Below, in pieces: positions 29,397-38,438 of a stretch of DNA of 64,000 nt. The stretch is from NCBI GenBank assembly GCA_963778845.1, contig CAVZVW010000009.1, positions 1 through 64,000 on the forward strand. Direction: 5' to 3'. A program made the position numbers and the translations under genes. Numbering within the stretch: position 1 is the first letter of the stretch; each line of letters opens with the position of its first letter. The DNA comes from CAVZVW01 sp963778845 (GTDB lineage: Bacteria; Actinomycetota; Actinomycetes; Actinomycetales; Kineosporiaceae). Under the pieces are notes generated by a model, which saw nothing but the letters and a program-made list of their open reading frames with translations, made no database searches and was not told the origin of the DNA.

Positions 29397-30224
29397 ATGA
29401 GACTTCCCCAAGGAATGGGTAGCGTTGCACGGCGTTTCGGGTTCGGGGACGTTGCGCTTCGCGTGTTGCAGAAGATTGCAGCACAGCCCTATGTCGCGAA
29501 GCGGATCTTCCGTAGGATTGTGACTTCGCCCGGAGCAGACAAGGGACCGGGGGATGGGCACCACGACGACCTGATGGACTTCCTTGCGTATGCGCAGGTC
29601 CATCGAAGAGAGGCGTTCGGACAACTACTTCAAGACCTGTGGGTGCTCTATGAGACAGGCAGCAAGGTGGGTGGGTACTTTGTGGAGTTCGGCGCCGCCG
29701 ATGGGGTTGCGCACAGCAACACCCTGTTGTTGGAGCGAGAGTTTGGTTGGGCCGGCCTGCTCGCCGAACCTAACCCAGCACAAGAGGCGGCCTTGCGGAG
29801 AAACCGTGCCGCGGATATCGACATGCGGTGCGTGTGGGGCTTGTCCGGCGAAAGCGTGGAGTTGCTCGTAACAGCCGACCCGGAGCTCTCGACCGTCGTG
29901 GCGGCCGCAGGGGAGGACGAACACACGGAGACCCGTCTTCTGACCGGAGTGCCCGTTCGTGTTGAGACAGTCTCGCTCAACGACCTCCTCACAGAGCATC
30001 TCTCGCCTCACGTCATTGACTACCTGAGTATCGACACCGAAGGGACGGAGCTCGCGATCCTCGAAGGTTTCGACTTTGCGACTCGCGACATTCGGCTCAT
30101 CTCGGTTGAGCACAACCACCGACCGGAGAATGAGCGGCTACTCGACGCGATCATGACGAGGCACGGGTATCAGCGAAGATTTCGCGAGCTGTCGGACTTC
30201 GACGCCTGGTTCAGGAAGATCTGA
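29397..30224 (+). CDS. FkbM family methyltransferase
   Basis: SAM-dependent methyltransferase of 275 residues, predicted to O-methylate a sugar of the polymer. Motif I is YFVEFGAADGVAHSNTLLLE (E-F-G-A-A-D-G), followed by FGWAGLLAEPNP. The FkbM-typical tail reads SLNDLLTEHLSPHVIDYLSI, DTEGTELAILEGFDF and ISVEHNHRPENERLL. The ATG at 29397 is six bases after the flippase stop, so the two are surely co-transcribed. It is the last gene of the plus-strand wzy-gmd-wzx-fkbM run; the next genes face the opposite way. Confidence 0.88.
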   Translation: MRLPQGMGSVARRFGFGDVALRVLQKIAAQPYVAKRIFRRIVTSPGADKGPGDGHHDDLMDFLAYAQVHRREAFGQLLQDLWVLYETGSKVGGYFVEFGAADGVAHSNTLLLEREFGWAGLLAEPNPAQEAALRRNRAADIDMRCVWGLSGESVELLVTADPELSTVVAAAGEDEHTETRLLTGVPVRVETVSLNDLLTEHLSPHVIDYLSIDTEGTELAILEGFDFATRDIRLISVEHNHRPENERLLDAIMTRHGYQRRFRELSDFDAWFRKI

Positions 30225-30361
30225 TCACCGAAACGGCCGTGAGGCTGAACGCAGCCTTGGCTCGTTCTCCAACTGGGGCTGAGGCCTCGTTACGGCGGAC
30301 AAGCCGATAGGGGAGGCTTGGCGAGCCGTTCTTGCCATTCACGTTCCCCTTTGCGAAGTGA

Positions 30362-31132
30362 TCATTTCTGAACGGAAGTGCGTAGCAGCGATCTGGCGCG
30401 ATGGCGCGCGAGGGCTGCCTCTGTATGCAGCACGTCCATCGCCGAGGTAAGAGTGGGTCGGTCAAGACGATCTCTGCGGGCGGCGAGATACTCCCGCAGT
30501 ATGACCGGGCGGTTGCTTGACATGCCTCCCTGCTGGTAGTCCACGAGCACCTGCGACAGCAGGAGAGGGGTGGAGCGGGCAGCAAGACCGAGGAACACGT
30601 CGTAGTCGGCGGCCAACCGAAACTTGGTACGAAAGCCGCCGACCCTTGCCAGCTCGGAGCGCCGACACAGGACGGCCTGGTGGCACGGGGTGTAAGCACC
30701 ACTGTTCAACTTGGCAAGGGAGTATCCGGCAGAGGACTTCAGCTCCGTCATCTTCATCTGCGGGGTGACGACCCGTGCGTGTCCGATCACCCAGGCGACG
30801 GACGAAGCTGCATGCGTAAGGGCGTTCTCGAGAGCAGTCGAATCGAAGTCCGTGGGTACAGCATCCCCAGAGTTCATGAACCAAACCCAGTCTCCCACCG
30901 CCGCGATAAGTCCGCGGTTCATTCCTTCGTACGGGCCGCCGTCCGGCTCGACGCACCATGCGCGCCTGTCGCCACGGGAAGGAACGGATCGCACCTGCGG
31001 AAGGGCACTGGGCGAGTCGTCCCCCTCAATGACGATGTGTTCGTAGGATGTCAAGCGCGCGCCACTGACACTTTCAATCGTCTGCGCCAGGGCCGAAGGG
31101 TTCCTGCGGGTCACGGTGACGATAGAGATCAT
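30362..31132 (-). CDS. Glycosyltransferase family 2
   Basis: A 256-residue GT-A fold transferase starting at the ATG at 31132 (MISIVTVTRRNPSALAQTIE). Typical small-GT2 features are EHIVIEGDDSP, then DGGPYEGMNRGLIAAVGDWV and the nucleotide-binding FMNSGDAVP in place of a DxD. CHQAVLCRRSELARVGGFRT and FRLAADYDVFLGLA are also seen; the latter has the catalytic-base Asp region. Similar enzymes (the WcaE/PssE-like group) add a sugar to the lipid-linked repeat on the cytosolic face. The donor and acceptor are not evident. The C-terminal 40 residues are basic and helical. Ends head-on toward fkbM with a 137-base gap. Confidence 0.85.
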   Translation of the reverse strand: MISIVTVTRRNPSALAQTIESVSGARLTSYEHIVIEGDDSPSALPQVRSVPSRGDRRAWCVEPDGGPYEGMNRGLIAAVGDWVWFMNSGDAVPTDFDSTALENALTHAASSVAWVIGHARVVTPQMKMTELKSSAGYSLAKLNSGAYTPCHQAVLCRRSELARVGGFRTKFRLAADYDVFLGLAARSTPLLLSQVLVDYQQGGMSSNRPVILREYLAARRDRLDRPTLTSAMDVLHTEAALARHRARSLLRTSVQK

Positions 31133-31196
31133 CAAGGAGTGCTGTTGGATAATCTCCGGGGGCTCTAGCCAGCCCGCTCCTACAGTATGCTGACGA

Positions 31197-32030
31197 TTAT
31201 CGCGAGGCATGTGCCGCCCCGGTCACAAAATGACCCCATGCGACGCCAATGTTGAAGGCTCCACGACCAACCAGGGCCCGGTTCAGGACGAGTAGACCCA
31301 TGAGAAACTGCCAGAGGCCGAGGAGTCCGCGTGCGCAACGTTTGGCCGTGGTTGTGGGAGAGCGTCCATCTAATGCTGCGCGCCGGCTACCTAGGTTCCG
31401 GCCACGCCTAAGCCGGCCACGGAGTGTCACCCGCTCGGGGTCGACATATTCGAGGGCCAAGGCACCAGGACAATACCATGCGCTGCTCCCGTGAGCTCGA
31501 AGTCGGCGAAAGAAGTCCGTATCTTCTCCGCCGATGCGAGCAAATTCTTCCGCGAAATGGATACCCGCGGCGCGCACTTTGTGTACGCGGACCGCAGTGT
31601 TTCCACTGTAGCCGTCGCCGACAAAAGGGCCGCAGTCGGTGTCCGCAGCGTGCCTTAGATCGTATGGAGACGCCCAGGCTCCGGTCGGGAGAATGGGAAG
31701 AACAGGTCCCAGCACGACATCAGGCCCAAGTCCGGAGGTTACCTGAACCATTGCGGAGAACCAGCCCTTGTCAGGAATTTGGTCGTCATCAAAGTAGATA
31801 AGATAGTCGGCATCCTTGGCCGCGTCGAGCAAGGCATTCCGCGCATAAGAGTAACCGCGCGGAGACTCCACTAGTCGACTCCGACTTTCGGCCACCGCGG
31901 CCTCGACGGCTGACCTGCCTATCGACGAACCGTTGAACGCTACGATGATATCGGCCTCTGGAGCCTGACGTCTGAGTTCGTTCAGTAGTCCTGTGATTGA
32001 TCGCTCGCCCAGCGTGGGAACGCCGATCAC
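31197..32030 (-). CDS. Glycosyltransferase family 2 with C-terminal membrane segment
   Basis: GT-A fold transferase: IGVPTLGERSITGLLNELRR, IIVAFNGSSIG, SPRGYSYARNALLDAAKDAD and YLIYFDDDQIPDKGWFSAMV with the D-D-D metal site, then IHFAEEFARIGGEDTDFFRR with the G-G-E-D-x-D motif. A hydrophobic segment near the end (LLGLWQFLMGLLVLNRALVG) suggests membrane attachment. I place the start at the GTG at 32030, directly before the first beta strand. The same frame remains open upstream to 32915 but shows no domain there. About 277 residues. The downstream GT2 gene starts 65 bases later, so the pair is probably co-transcribed. Confidence 0.8.
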   Translation of the reverse strand: MIGVPTLGERSITGLLNELRRQAPEADIIVAFNGSSIGRSAVEAAVAESRSRLVESPRGYSYARNALLDAAKDADYLIYFDDDQIPDKGWFSAMVQVTSGLGPDVVLGPVLPILPTGAWASPYDLRHAADTDCGPFVGDGYSGNTAVRVHKVRAAGIHFAEEFARIGGEDTDFFRRLRAHGSSAWYCPGALALEYVDPERVTLRGRLRRGRNLGSRRAALDGRSPTTTAKRCARGLLGLWQFLMGLLVLNRALVGRGAFNIGVAWGHFVTGAAHASR

Positions 32031-32960
32031 AAGCCGCGGCCAGCCGCCCAGCGCGTCCTCAGTGGTTGCGATGCGCTGACGATCTGGCGTGGGCGTGCAG
32101 CCGGGGAGGCGGCAGCCGACCGTCCGTGACACGCCGGCCTCTACTGAGGTGCGATGCCAGAATCGCCGCCCCGCGAGGGTTCCACATGTCTCGACAAGGA
32201 TTGGTCGTAGCTTGGCGGCCAGGGGAGCACCTAGTGGCCGGTAGGGAGGAGTGAGGCGATACCCGTGTCCTAGGCCAGGCAGCCGGCCCCGGCGCCCTGG
32301 AGGGGCTGACGCGTGTCGGGAGTGGCGCGATGGGTTGCTCGCCTTGGCAGTACGTGCTCCGTGTGTGGCAGTGGGTGTCCAAGAAGATGTTCCCCTGGGG
32401 ACCTTCTGCGGTGCCGCCTGGCCGTATGGCAATAGGGCAGTGCTGACGTGGCCTGGCTCGCGCCGAAACAGAATCAAGGATGGCGTCGGGTGTGGGACCG
32501 AGGGATACCTGGGTCGGGGCATTGTCATCGGACGCCAAGGGCGGGCCTGGAACGCGTTGACACCGCCGAATCCGGTTTTGGAGGTGTCCTGTATCTGGAG
32601 GATCGACTGTTCCGCAGAGGCCGTCACCCCCGAACCCCCGATCCTTCTCCACAGTCCGCGCGGACGTGACCTGCTCCCCGAGCATGACTCCGATGGCTCG
32701 CTCACGAGGATAGCGTGCCGCGGAACGAGCATCTCTAGCACCTTAAGAGAGTGTACGGGTAGCGAGGGATCTGAGATAGTATAGTAGTGTTTGTAGCACT
32801 GCCTGGTGTCATGGCCAGCCCCCCGACGCCTGGCTACCGTGAGGGCGCAGACGCGCGAGCCGACTATCCGGCGACCGGATGCGGGTTGGCGGAAAGCACA
32901 ACATTTGCCTGTCAAGTGCCATTCAATGGCAGAGAGACTACGAAGTGCCCGAGGATCGAG
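32031..32960. other. 930-base stretch without a recognisable gene
   Basis: Between two minus-strand transferases. The minus-strand frame of the GT2 gene is open for a further 295 codons, and a 178-codon frame is open on the plus strand, but neither shows a family motif or convincing codon usage. An A/T-rich patch at about 32765-32800 contains TATACT (minus strand, 32778-32783) and could be a promoter for the GT2 pair. A decayed gene is possible. Confidence 0.45.
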
Positions 32961-33962
32961 TCACGGCCCACTTCGAGCATGGGATAGCAACCGACGACCC
33001 CATCCACCAGCGAGATCGTACCCCCAACGGGTGGGACTTCGATTGGGTATGCCTAGCACCCGGCCGCATCGACGCAAGAACTCTTCACGACTAACCCGCC
33101 AGAACCAGGAGGAACGGTCGAGGGCCGGCGCAGCTAAGGCAGCAATGCCCCGGTCCTTTTCCGCTGGCAGATGCCAGAGCAGGAGGCCACCCTCATCGCC
33201 GCGAACCGTTCGGTAGACAGGCGCCGTCCATATCCGACGGATGAACATACTTCCGTCCACCACCGATGCGCGCCGGAGTGCATAGTTGAGCAAGTGCTCC
33301 TCCGTCACAAAATGTGGCCTACGCGCAACCCAGTCCGCCATCGCGAGTCGCCAAGCGTCCTCCGTTCTCTTCAGAATCGAACGGCATCCGTCCGTGGTGA
33401 AGCCATAAAGTTCTCCCCCATAATGAACGGGTATGTCGACAAGGTCGGGTTCGAGACGTTGGTGTAGTGAGGCGGCCTCAAATGCATTCAGGCCCTGACT
33501 CTTCTCATAATCCGGAAACCCCGTCGGATACACGAGAATAGTCCTGTCATGCACTCTCTCGAAGACGGGATCCAGAAGCCCTGTACAGAGGACGTCAGGG
33601 TCAACCAGCAGAACTTTGGTTGTCGCCCCTGCGTCCCTCGACAGCCTGACCATCGCGTCGATAGTGTACAAAGATGCGTTGAACGTGGGCCAGAAACCGA
33701 TGGGTGGCCGGTGATCGAACGGCGCTTCGACCACCCTGGTTCCGAGACTCGCGAATCGGTCACGGTAGGGTTGCGGTACCGAGGCGTCCGTAACCAGTAC
33801 TAAGTCCAGTTGCCCATTCCAACGCCTAGCGGATGCAAGGGTGACGAATATTGATCGGTAGTACGTTGCCGAGGCTCCGGCATCGTCCGTCTTGCGAAGG
33901 TTAGGGTTCTGCTTTGCGGGTGCCGGCGTAAAGGCGACTGCAAGGATTGTGCTCAAGAGCAC
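32961..33962 (-). CDS. Putative nucleotide-diphospho-sugar glycosyltransferase (unassigned family)
   Basis: Intact protein of about 333 residues with a GT-A-like layout: TILAVAFTPAPAKQNPNLRK, SIFVTLASARRWNGQLDLVL, VTDASVPQPYRDRFASLG, then KVLLVDPDVLCTGLLDPVFE, where the D-P-D takes the place of a DxD metal site. VHYGGELYGFTTDGCRSILK and VTEEHLLNYAL follow. I recognise the pattern from uncharacterised actinobacterial exopolysaccharide loci but cannot give a GT family. The GTG at 33962 is the longest start; the TTG at 33956 sits five bases after AGGGGG and may be the real one. It lies 51 bases downstream of the tandem GT4 gene on the same strand. Confidence 0.65.
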   Translation of the reverse strand: MLLSTILAVAFTPAPAKQNPNLRKTDDAGASATYYRSIFVTLASARRWNGQLDLVLVTDASVPQPYRDRFASLGTRVVEAPFDHRPPIGFWPTFNASLYTIDAMVRLSRDAGATTKVLLVDPDVLCTGLLDPVFERVHDRTILVYPTGFPDYEKSQGLNAFEAASLHQRLEPDLVDIPVHYGGELYGFTTDGCRSILKRTEDAWRLAMADWVARRPHFVTEEHLLNYALRRASVVDGSMFIRRIWTAPVYRTVRGDEGGLLLWHLPAEKDRGIAALAAPALDRSSWFWRVSREEFLRRCGRVLGIPNRSPTRWGYDLAGGWGRRLLSHARSGP

Positions 33963-34013
33963 CCCCTTCGGTGAACGACGCTGACGTTCCTATTCGTCCC
34001 CGGGACCCATTGG

Positions 34014-36293
34014 CTACAGGTCTTGGAGGTCATCACAGGGTGCGGTCCAGGGAGCGCTTGGCGACACTATGTTTCTGGCGGTTGCCACCTGGAGCACCCT
34101 TGCGGCAAGGCCTGACGCTGGCCGGAGCAGTGCATCGCGGGTGTCAGGAGGCACCCATTGTGCCGTGGTCTCCGCCATCGCCCTGGCGATCTCACCTATG
34201 GTGGGAGGGACCACCCATACACCAGAAATGTGGGCAACCTCGCGGGATACCCCACACGCTTGGGATACGATTACCTGTAGCCCACTTGCCAGGCCCTCAT
34301 TCACGACCAGTCCCCACACTTCGCTTCTAGACGGCAGCACCAACACGTGCGCAACCGCATAGGCGTGCGCCAGGGTACGGCCCTCTAATGACCCGCGGAA
34401 GTCGACGCTTCCCGACAGGCCATTGGCTCTGACCTGACGCTCGAGTGTGGACTGTTGCGGCCCCGAGCCGACGATCGTGAGGGTGTCACCCGGTGCACGG
34501 GCGAGCCGGAAGGCTGCTATCAGACCTTCCACGTTCTTACGCTTGATCAGCTGCCCAACGTAAAGGAAATGGCGACCGGCTCCCTCGTGGCTGCTGCTGC
34601 TCAGCTCGTTCCGAATCTCATCTGTCGTCGCGCGGAACCATTCGACATCAACGTTATTGAACGACTCCGATATTCGCGAGGCGTCGACTCCCATTCGCAG
34701 GACCGCCTCAGTAGAGGCGCGACCCGCAGTGATGACCGCATCGGCATGAGATATGACATTGCCTCGAATGCTGGCGACGACTCCGCCGGAGTACCGATGA
34801 GACTGAAGAGTCGACCTGTATAGCAGGAGGACCTGCCACCCACGGCGCCGCGCCACGGCAATGGCCACCTGGTACGCGGGCGACTCCCAGCCATCCACCA
34901 CGAGACAGTTGAAGACCTCACTTCGCAGAAGGCTGAGAAGCTGCCGGTTTGGCAGGTACAAGTGCGACCCGCCAAGGCTGACGGCGGGGGCATCCATGAA
35001 AATGTGGCGAATGCTGGCGATATCAGCGGTGAGGTTCCAGTGGCGGTTCGGCTCGGAGTGTGCCATGAATGCGACGGAGAGATCGGCTGTGGCTGCCAAT
35101 GTCCGCCAGGTCTGGATGCGGTAGGGTACGGGAATGTTCGTGAGCCAGAGGATCCGGGGAGTAGAAGGTTCGGGTTTGACAAGCCCCGCCGCCCCCAACT
35201 TCTGAATTGCCTTGGTGATCGAGTCGGCTAGCCCGGTCGCGCCGCGCTCGAGGATCTCGGGTCGTGCGATAGGCCCTCTCCAACTGGCACGGCTTCTTCG
35301 CATCCCGTCGGCGATCGAGGCTAGACGAGGCTCAACCACGAACACGCCCCGCATTTCGCGAATATCGGGCGCCACGCCGGAGGCGCTGCTAACGACGGTA
35401 TGTAGGCCAGCGGCCAGCCCCTCGTTGGCGACCAGTCCCCAGACCTCCTGCGTGGAGGGCAGGACGAGAGTGTCGCTCTCGGCGTACACCCCCGCGATCT
35501 GCCCCTGCTCCAAGGCGCCCGCGAAGCTAACGGCTTGGTCCACGTGAAGGCGTGTGGCAAGGGCTTCGAGCTCGGCGCGGAGCACACCCGAACCCGCGAT
35601 CGTCAGCGTGTCGCCAGGTTCGCGCTCGTGGGCGAATGCCTGGATGAGGGTCGCCACGTTCTTTCGGGGGATTAGCTGCCCGACGAATACGAAGCGATGT
35701 CCGGGGTGGCTGGCATCGGGTGGTTTGCGCCTCGCGGCTGCGGCTTCATGGAACCACGCGACGTCCACGCTGTTGAATGACTGGTAGATGCGACTGGGGT
35801 CGACGCCCATGGCGGCGACGGCTTCCGATGACGCCGAGCCCACCGTCACCACGGCGTCAGCTGACTTGAAGAACCGCCGACGGAGGCGAGCAACAGGGCC
35901 AGAGCTGAACCTATGACTCGCGGTGGTGGACTCATAGAAGAGGATCACGGGGGTATCGCACGCGCGGAGTTGACGAGCAAGCCGCCAGTAGTAGGGCGAC
36001 TCCCAGCCGCCTATGACGGCGATGTCGTAGCCGGCCACGTTGGGCAGCGCTGGGGGTGGCACGTATAGAGTGGTCTCGCGGTGCGAGATCGACCATGCTG
36101 GGACGTTTCGGATGGAGAACTGGTGCGACCCAGCCGACGGCATCGCCCACGCGCGGTTCTTCTCGAACCTGCCCAGGCACCACACGTCGACGTCGTAGTC
36201 CCGTGCCAAGGCGTCCCAGGCAGGGAACCGGTACGGCGCGGGGAGGTTGGTCACCCAAAGCAGCCGCAACCGCGGCTCGGGATCGCAGTCCAC
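34014..36293 (-). CDS. Tandem fusion of two family 4 glycosyltransferases (759 aa)
   Basis: One uninterrupted frame encodes two homologous GT-B enzymes. The first (residues about 9-370) begins RLLWVTNLPAPYRFPAWDAL and has GWESPYYWRLARQL, FVFVGQLIPRKNVATLIQAF and STQEVWGLVANEGLAAGLHT. The second (about 385-745) repeats the order: RILWLTNIPVPYRIQTWRTL, GWESPAYQVAIAVARR, FLYVGQLIKRKNVEGLIAAF and SRSEVWGLVVNEGLASGLQV. Each half has the glycine-rich N-terminal loop, the phosphate-binding R-K and the E-x7-E C-terminal motif of GT4. GTG start at 36293 after GGGGAGG. It could add two successive sugars to the repeat unit. The fusion is unlikely to be an indel artefact because no stop or start lies between the halves. 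Confidence 0.85.
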   Translation of the reverse strand: MDCDPEPRLRLLWVTNLPAPYRFPAWDALARDYDVDVWCLGRFEKNRAWAMPSAGSHQFSIRNVPAWSISHRETTLYVPPPALPNVAGYDIAVIGGWESPYYWRLARQLRACDTPVILFYESTTASHRFSSGPVARLRRRFFKSADAVVTVGSASSEAVAAMGVDPSRIYQSFNSVDVAWFHEAAAARRKPPDASHPGHRFVFVGQLIPRKNVATLIQAFAHEREPGDTLTIAGSGVLRAELEALATRLHVDQAVSFAGALEQGQIAGVYAESDTLVLPSTQEVWGLVANEGLAAGLHTVVSSASGVAPDIREMRGVFVVEPRLASIADGMRRSRASWRGPIARPEILERGATGLADSITKAIQKLGAAGLVKPEPSTPRILWLTNIPVPYRIQTWRTLAATADLSVAFMAHSEPNRHWNLTADIASIRHIFMDAPAVSLGGSHLYLPNRQLLSLLRSEVFNCLVVDGWESPAYQVAIAVARRRGWQVLLLYRSTLQSHRYSGGVVASIRGNVISHADAVITAGRASTEAVLRMGVDASRISESFNNVDVEWFRATTDEIRNELSSSSHEGAGRHFLYVGQLIKRKNVEGLIAAFRLARAPGDTLTIVGSGPQQSTLERQVRANGLSGSVDFRGSLEGRTLAHAYAVAHVLVLPSRSEVWGLVVNEGLASGLQVIVSQACGVSREVAHISGVWVVPPTIGEIARAMAETTAQWVPPDTRDALLRPASGLAARVLQVATARNIVSPSAPWTAPCDDLQDL

Positions 36294-36423
36294 CAGGCCT
36301 CCCCGCCATGGCCGCGCCTGCTCGACGATGATGGTGAGTCTAGCCGGACCCCGCAGCGGGCCATCAGAAGCCCGGCGGTATGTCTGCCCGCAACCAGCCG
36401 GCGGCTAGGCCAGACTGATCCTT

Positions 36424-36963
36424 GTGCCTCGGGATCTCGCCTCGTTCACGTTGGACGGCTACGACAAGGGCCGGAACAGGCTTGTGCAAGCCCTTTGGGT
36501 CGCCACGATGACCTTGCTGTTCAGCCCGTGGTTCTGCCCGCGCCGCTTCCGATGCGCTCTGCTTCGGTGGTTCGGCGCCCGCATCGGCAAGGGGGTCGTC
36601 ATCCGGCACCGGGTTCGGGTGCTTTGGCCGTGGAAGCTCACGATCGGTGACAACACCTGGATCGGGGAGGGCGCCTGGCTGCTGAACCTGGAACCGATCA
36701 CCATCGGATCCGACGTTTGCGTCTCCCAGGAGGCCTTGCTCTGCACGGGAAGCCATGACTTCCGGCACCGCGACTTCCGTTACCGAAACGCACCCATCAG
36801 CATTTGCGACGGGGCCTGGATCGCCGCGCGCGCGGTCGTCCTGCCTGGGGTGACGGTCGGCGAGTGCGCCGTGGTCTCGGCGGGCACAGTCCTGGGTGAG
36901 GACCTTCCGCCACTTACGCTGGCTCGGGGTGCGGAACGGCGTTCCCTGCCGGAGATGCAGTGA
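36424..36963 (+). CDS. wcaF: WcaF-like sugar O-acetyltransferase (left-handed beta-helix)
   Basis: A 179-residue hexapeptide-repeat acyltransferase of the colanic-acid WcaF group, transferring acetyl from acetyl-CoA to a polymer sugar. N-terminal GYDKGRNRLVQALWVATMTL and SPWFCPRRFRCALLRWFGAR are typical of WcaF. The beta-helix runs through IGKGVVIRHRVRVLWPWKLT, IGDNTWIGEGAWLLNLEPIT, IGSDVCVSQEALLCTGSHDF with the catalytic His, and WIAARAVVLPGVTVGECAVV. The GTG at 36424 is chosen because MPRDLASFTLDGYDKG matches the family start. It is divergent from the tandem GT4 gene, and its stop overlaps the next gene's GTG by four bases. Confidence 0.88.
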   Translation: MPRDLASFTLDGYDKGRNRLVQALWVATMTLLFSPWFCPRRFRCALLRWFGARIGKGVVIRHRVRVLWPWKLTIGDNTWIGEGAWLLNLEPITIGSDVCVSQEALLCTGSHDFRHRDFRYRNAPISICDGAWIAARAVVLPGVTVGECAVVSAGTVLGEDLPPLTLARGAERRSLPEMQ

Positions 36964-38099
36964 GGGTCCTTCACGTCGTCACCGCCCATACGCCTGACAA
37001 CGCTTTCGGCGGCCCGATGCGGGTTGCGGTGAACCTGGCCACGAGCCTGCGGGCACGAGGCCACGATGTCGAGCTGGCCGCCCTGGCCCTCGGCCTCGAG
37101 CGGTCGCTGCCCTCGCATGTCGACGGTATCCCGGTCCATCTGTTTTCGGGTCGCCGTGTGCTTCCGATCCGTGGCTTCTCCGGGGTGTCCTCGCCGGCCC
37201 TGTGGCGCTGGGCGCGGCGCTCGGTAGGGCACTACGACCTCGTGCACGCTCACCTTGCCCGGGACCTCGTCACCCTGGCCGTGGCGCGGACGGCCCAGCG
37301 GGCTCACGTGCCGACCGTGTTGCAGACCCACGGGATGGTGGATCCGAGTGCTCGCTGGAGCGCCCGTATTCTCGACACGGTGGTCACCCGCCGGACGCTG
37401 CGAGAGGCCTCAGCGGTTCTCCACTTGACCGACTACGAGCGGCGAGATCTCACCAGAGTGGCGGCCATCGAGCCCACGCGCCTGCACAGGCTTCCGAACG
37501 GCGTACCCACTCAGCAGATCGTCGCGACGAAATGCGACGCACCGACGCTGCTCTTTCTTGGGCGGTTGCACCCACGCAAGCGACCCGAGGACGTGGTGCG
37601 AGTCGCAGCCTTGCTGCGGGAGCGAGGCGTCAACGTGAAGGTGATCATCGCAGGGCCTGACGAGGGGGCGCTGGCTGCCACGCTGGCATGTATCGCCCGT
37701 GATCAGCTGGAGGACCGCGTCTCCTACCTCGGCGGTGGCGTTGACCACGAGCAGGCTCTTGATCTCATGCGGGCAGCCACTTTGCTGGTGCTTCCGTCGG
37801 TCGAAGAGCCCTTCCCGATGACAGTGCTCGAGGCCCTGTCCGTCGGGCTGCCGGTCGTGATCACCACGTCGAACGGACTGGCTCCCGACATCCGGGACAC
37901 GGGTGCAGGGCGGGTGGCCGAGCCTGATGTCGCAGATCTCACGGTCGCCGTCATCGACCTGCTCGACCCTGCGAACCACGCGGCGGCCTCCAGGGCTGCC
38001 CTCGAGGTGGCGAGAACGCGCTTCGACCTCGAGATGATCGTGGACCAGCTCGAGTCGATCTACCGAGATGTGGTCGGCGCCGCGACGACCAGTCACTGA
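36960..38099 (+). CDS. Glycosyltransferase family 4
   Basis: An intact 379-residue GT-B transferase. N-terminal RVLHVVTAHTPDNAFGGPMR has the glycine loop, with LVHAHLARDLVTLAVAR and VLQTHGMVDPSARWSARILD in the acceptor domain. The donor domain has LHRLPNGVPTQQ, LLFLGRLHPRKRPEDVVRVA and VKVIIAGPDEGA, then LVLPSVEEPFPMTVLEALSV with the E-x7-E motif. Resembles the EPS GT4 group that transfers mannose, glucose or fucose from NDP-sugars; the donor is not readable. The GTG at 36960 overlaps the wcaF stop (GTGA), which implies translational coupling. Confidence 0.88.
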   Translation: MRVLHVVTAHTPDNAFGGPMRVAVNLATSLRARGHDVELAALALGLERSLPSHVDGIPVHLFSGRRVLPIRGFSGVSSPALWRWARRSVGHYDLVHAHLARDLVTLAVARTAQRAHVPTVLQTHGMVDPSARWSARILDTVVTRRTLREASAVLHLTDYERRDLTRVAAIEPTRLHRLPNGVPTQQIVATKCDAPTLLFLGRLHPRKRPEDVVRVAALLRERGVNVKVIIAGPDEGALAATLACIARDQLEDRVSYLGGGVDHEQALDLMRAATLLVLPSVEEPFPMTVLEALSVGLPVVITTSNGLAPDIRDTGAGRVAEPDVADLTVAVIDLLDPANHAAASRAALEVARTRFDLEMIVDQLESIYRDVVGAATTSH

Positions 38100-38438
38100 G
38101 CGGGGGCGTGATCCAGGGCTAACGTCCCGGGAGCCAGGGCGGCCAAGGCCCTTCAATGTAACAACGTGTGAGCGTGACGGCGCCCAGGGTAGCCAAGCGG
38201 GCGCCGCCGACGTGTCGTGAGCAGCGACGCAGGGTAGGGGCCGTGGGGGGATGACGATCGGACGCGCCGTTCCGGCCCGCTTCGCCGCGCCCGTCCCACC
38301 GATCGTTCCCGGTCCGGAGGCCGCTCACGCAACGTGCCGCTGGCCCCAGCTAGCCGCGGGCACGAACCGCGGGCACGCGCGCCATGCGGCGGGTCTCAGC
38401 AGCGACGGATGGCCCGCAGCCAGGCGGAGAGGGCGGCC
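38100..38438. other. Intergenic upstream of the initiating transferase
   Basis: About 340 very G+C-rich bases with no supported gene. The open frame of the next gene extends to 38334, but residues before 38409 look random. It probably contains the promoter of the wcaJ-like operon. Confidence 0.45.
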
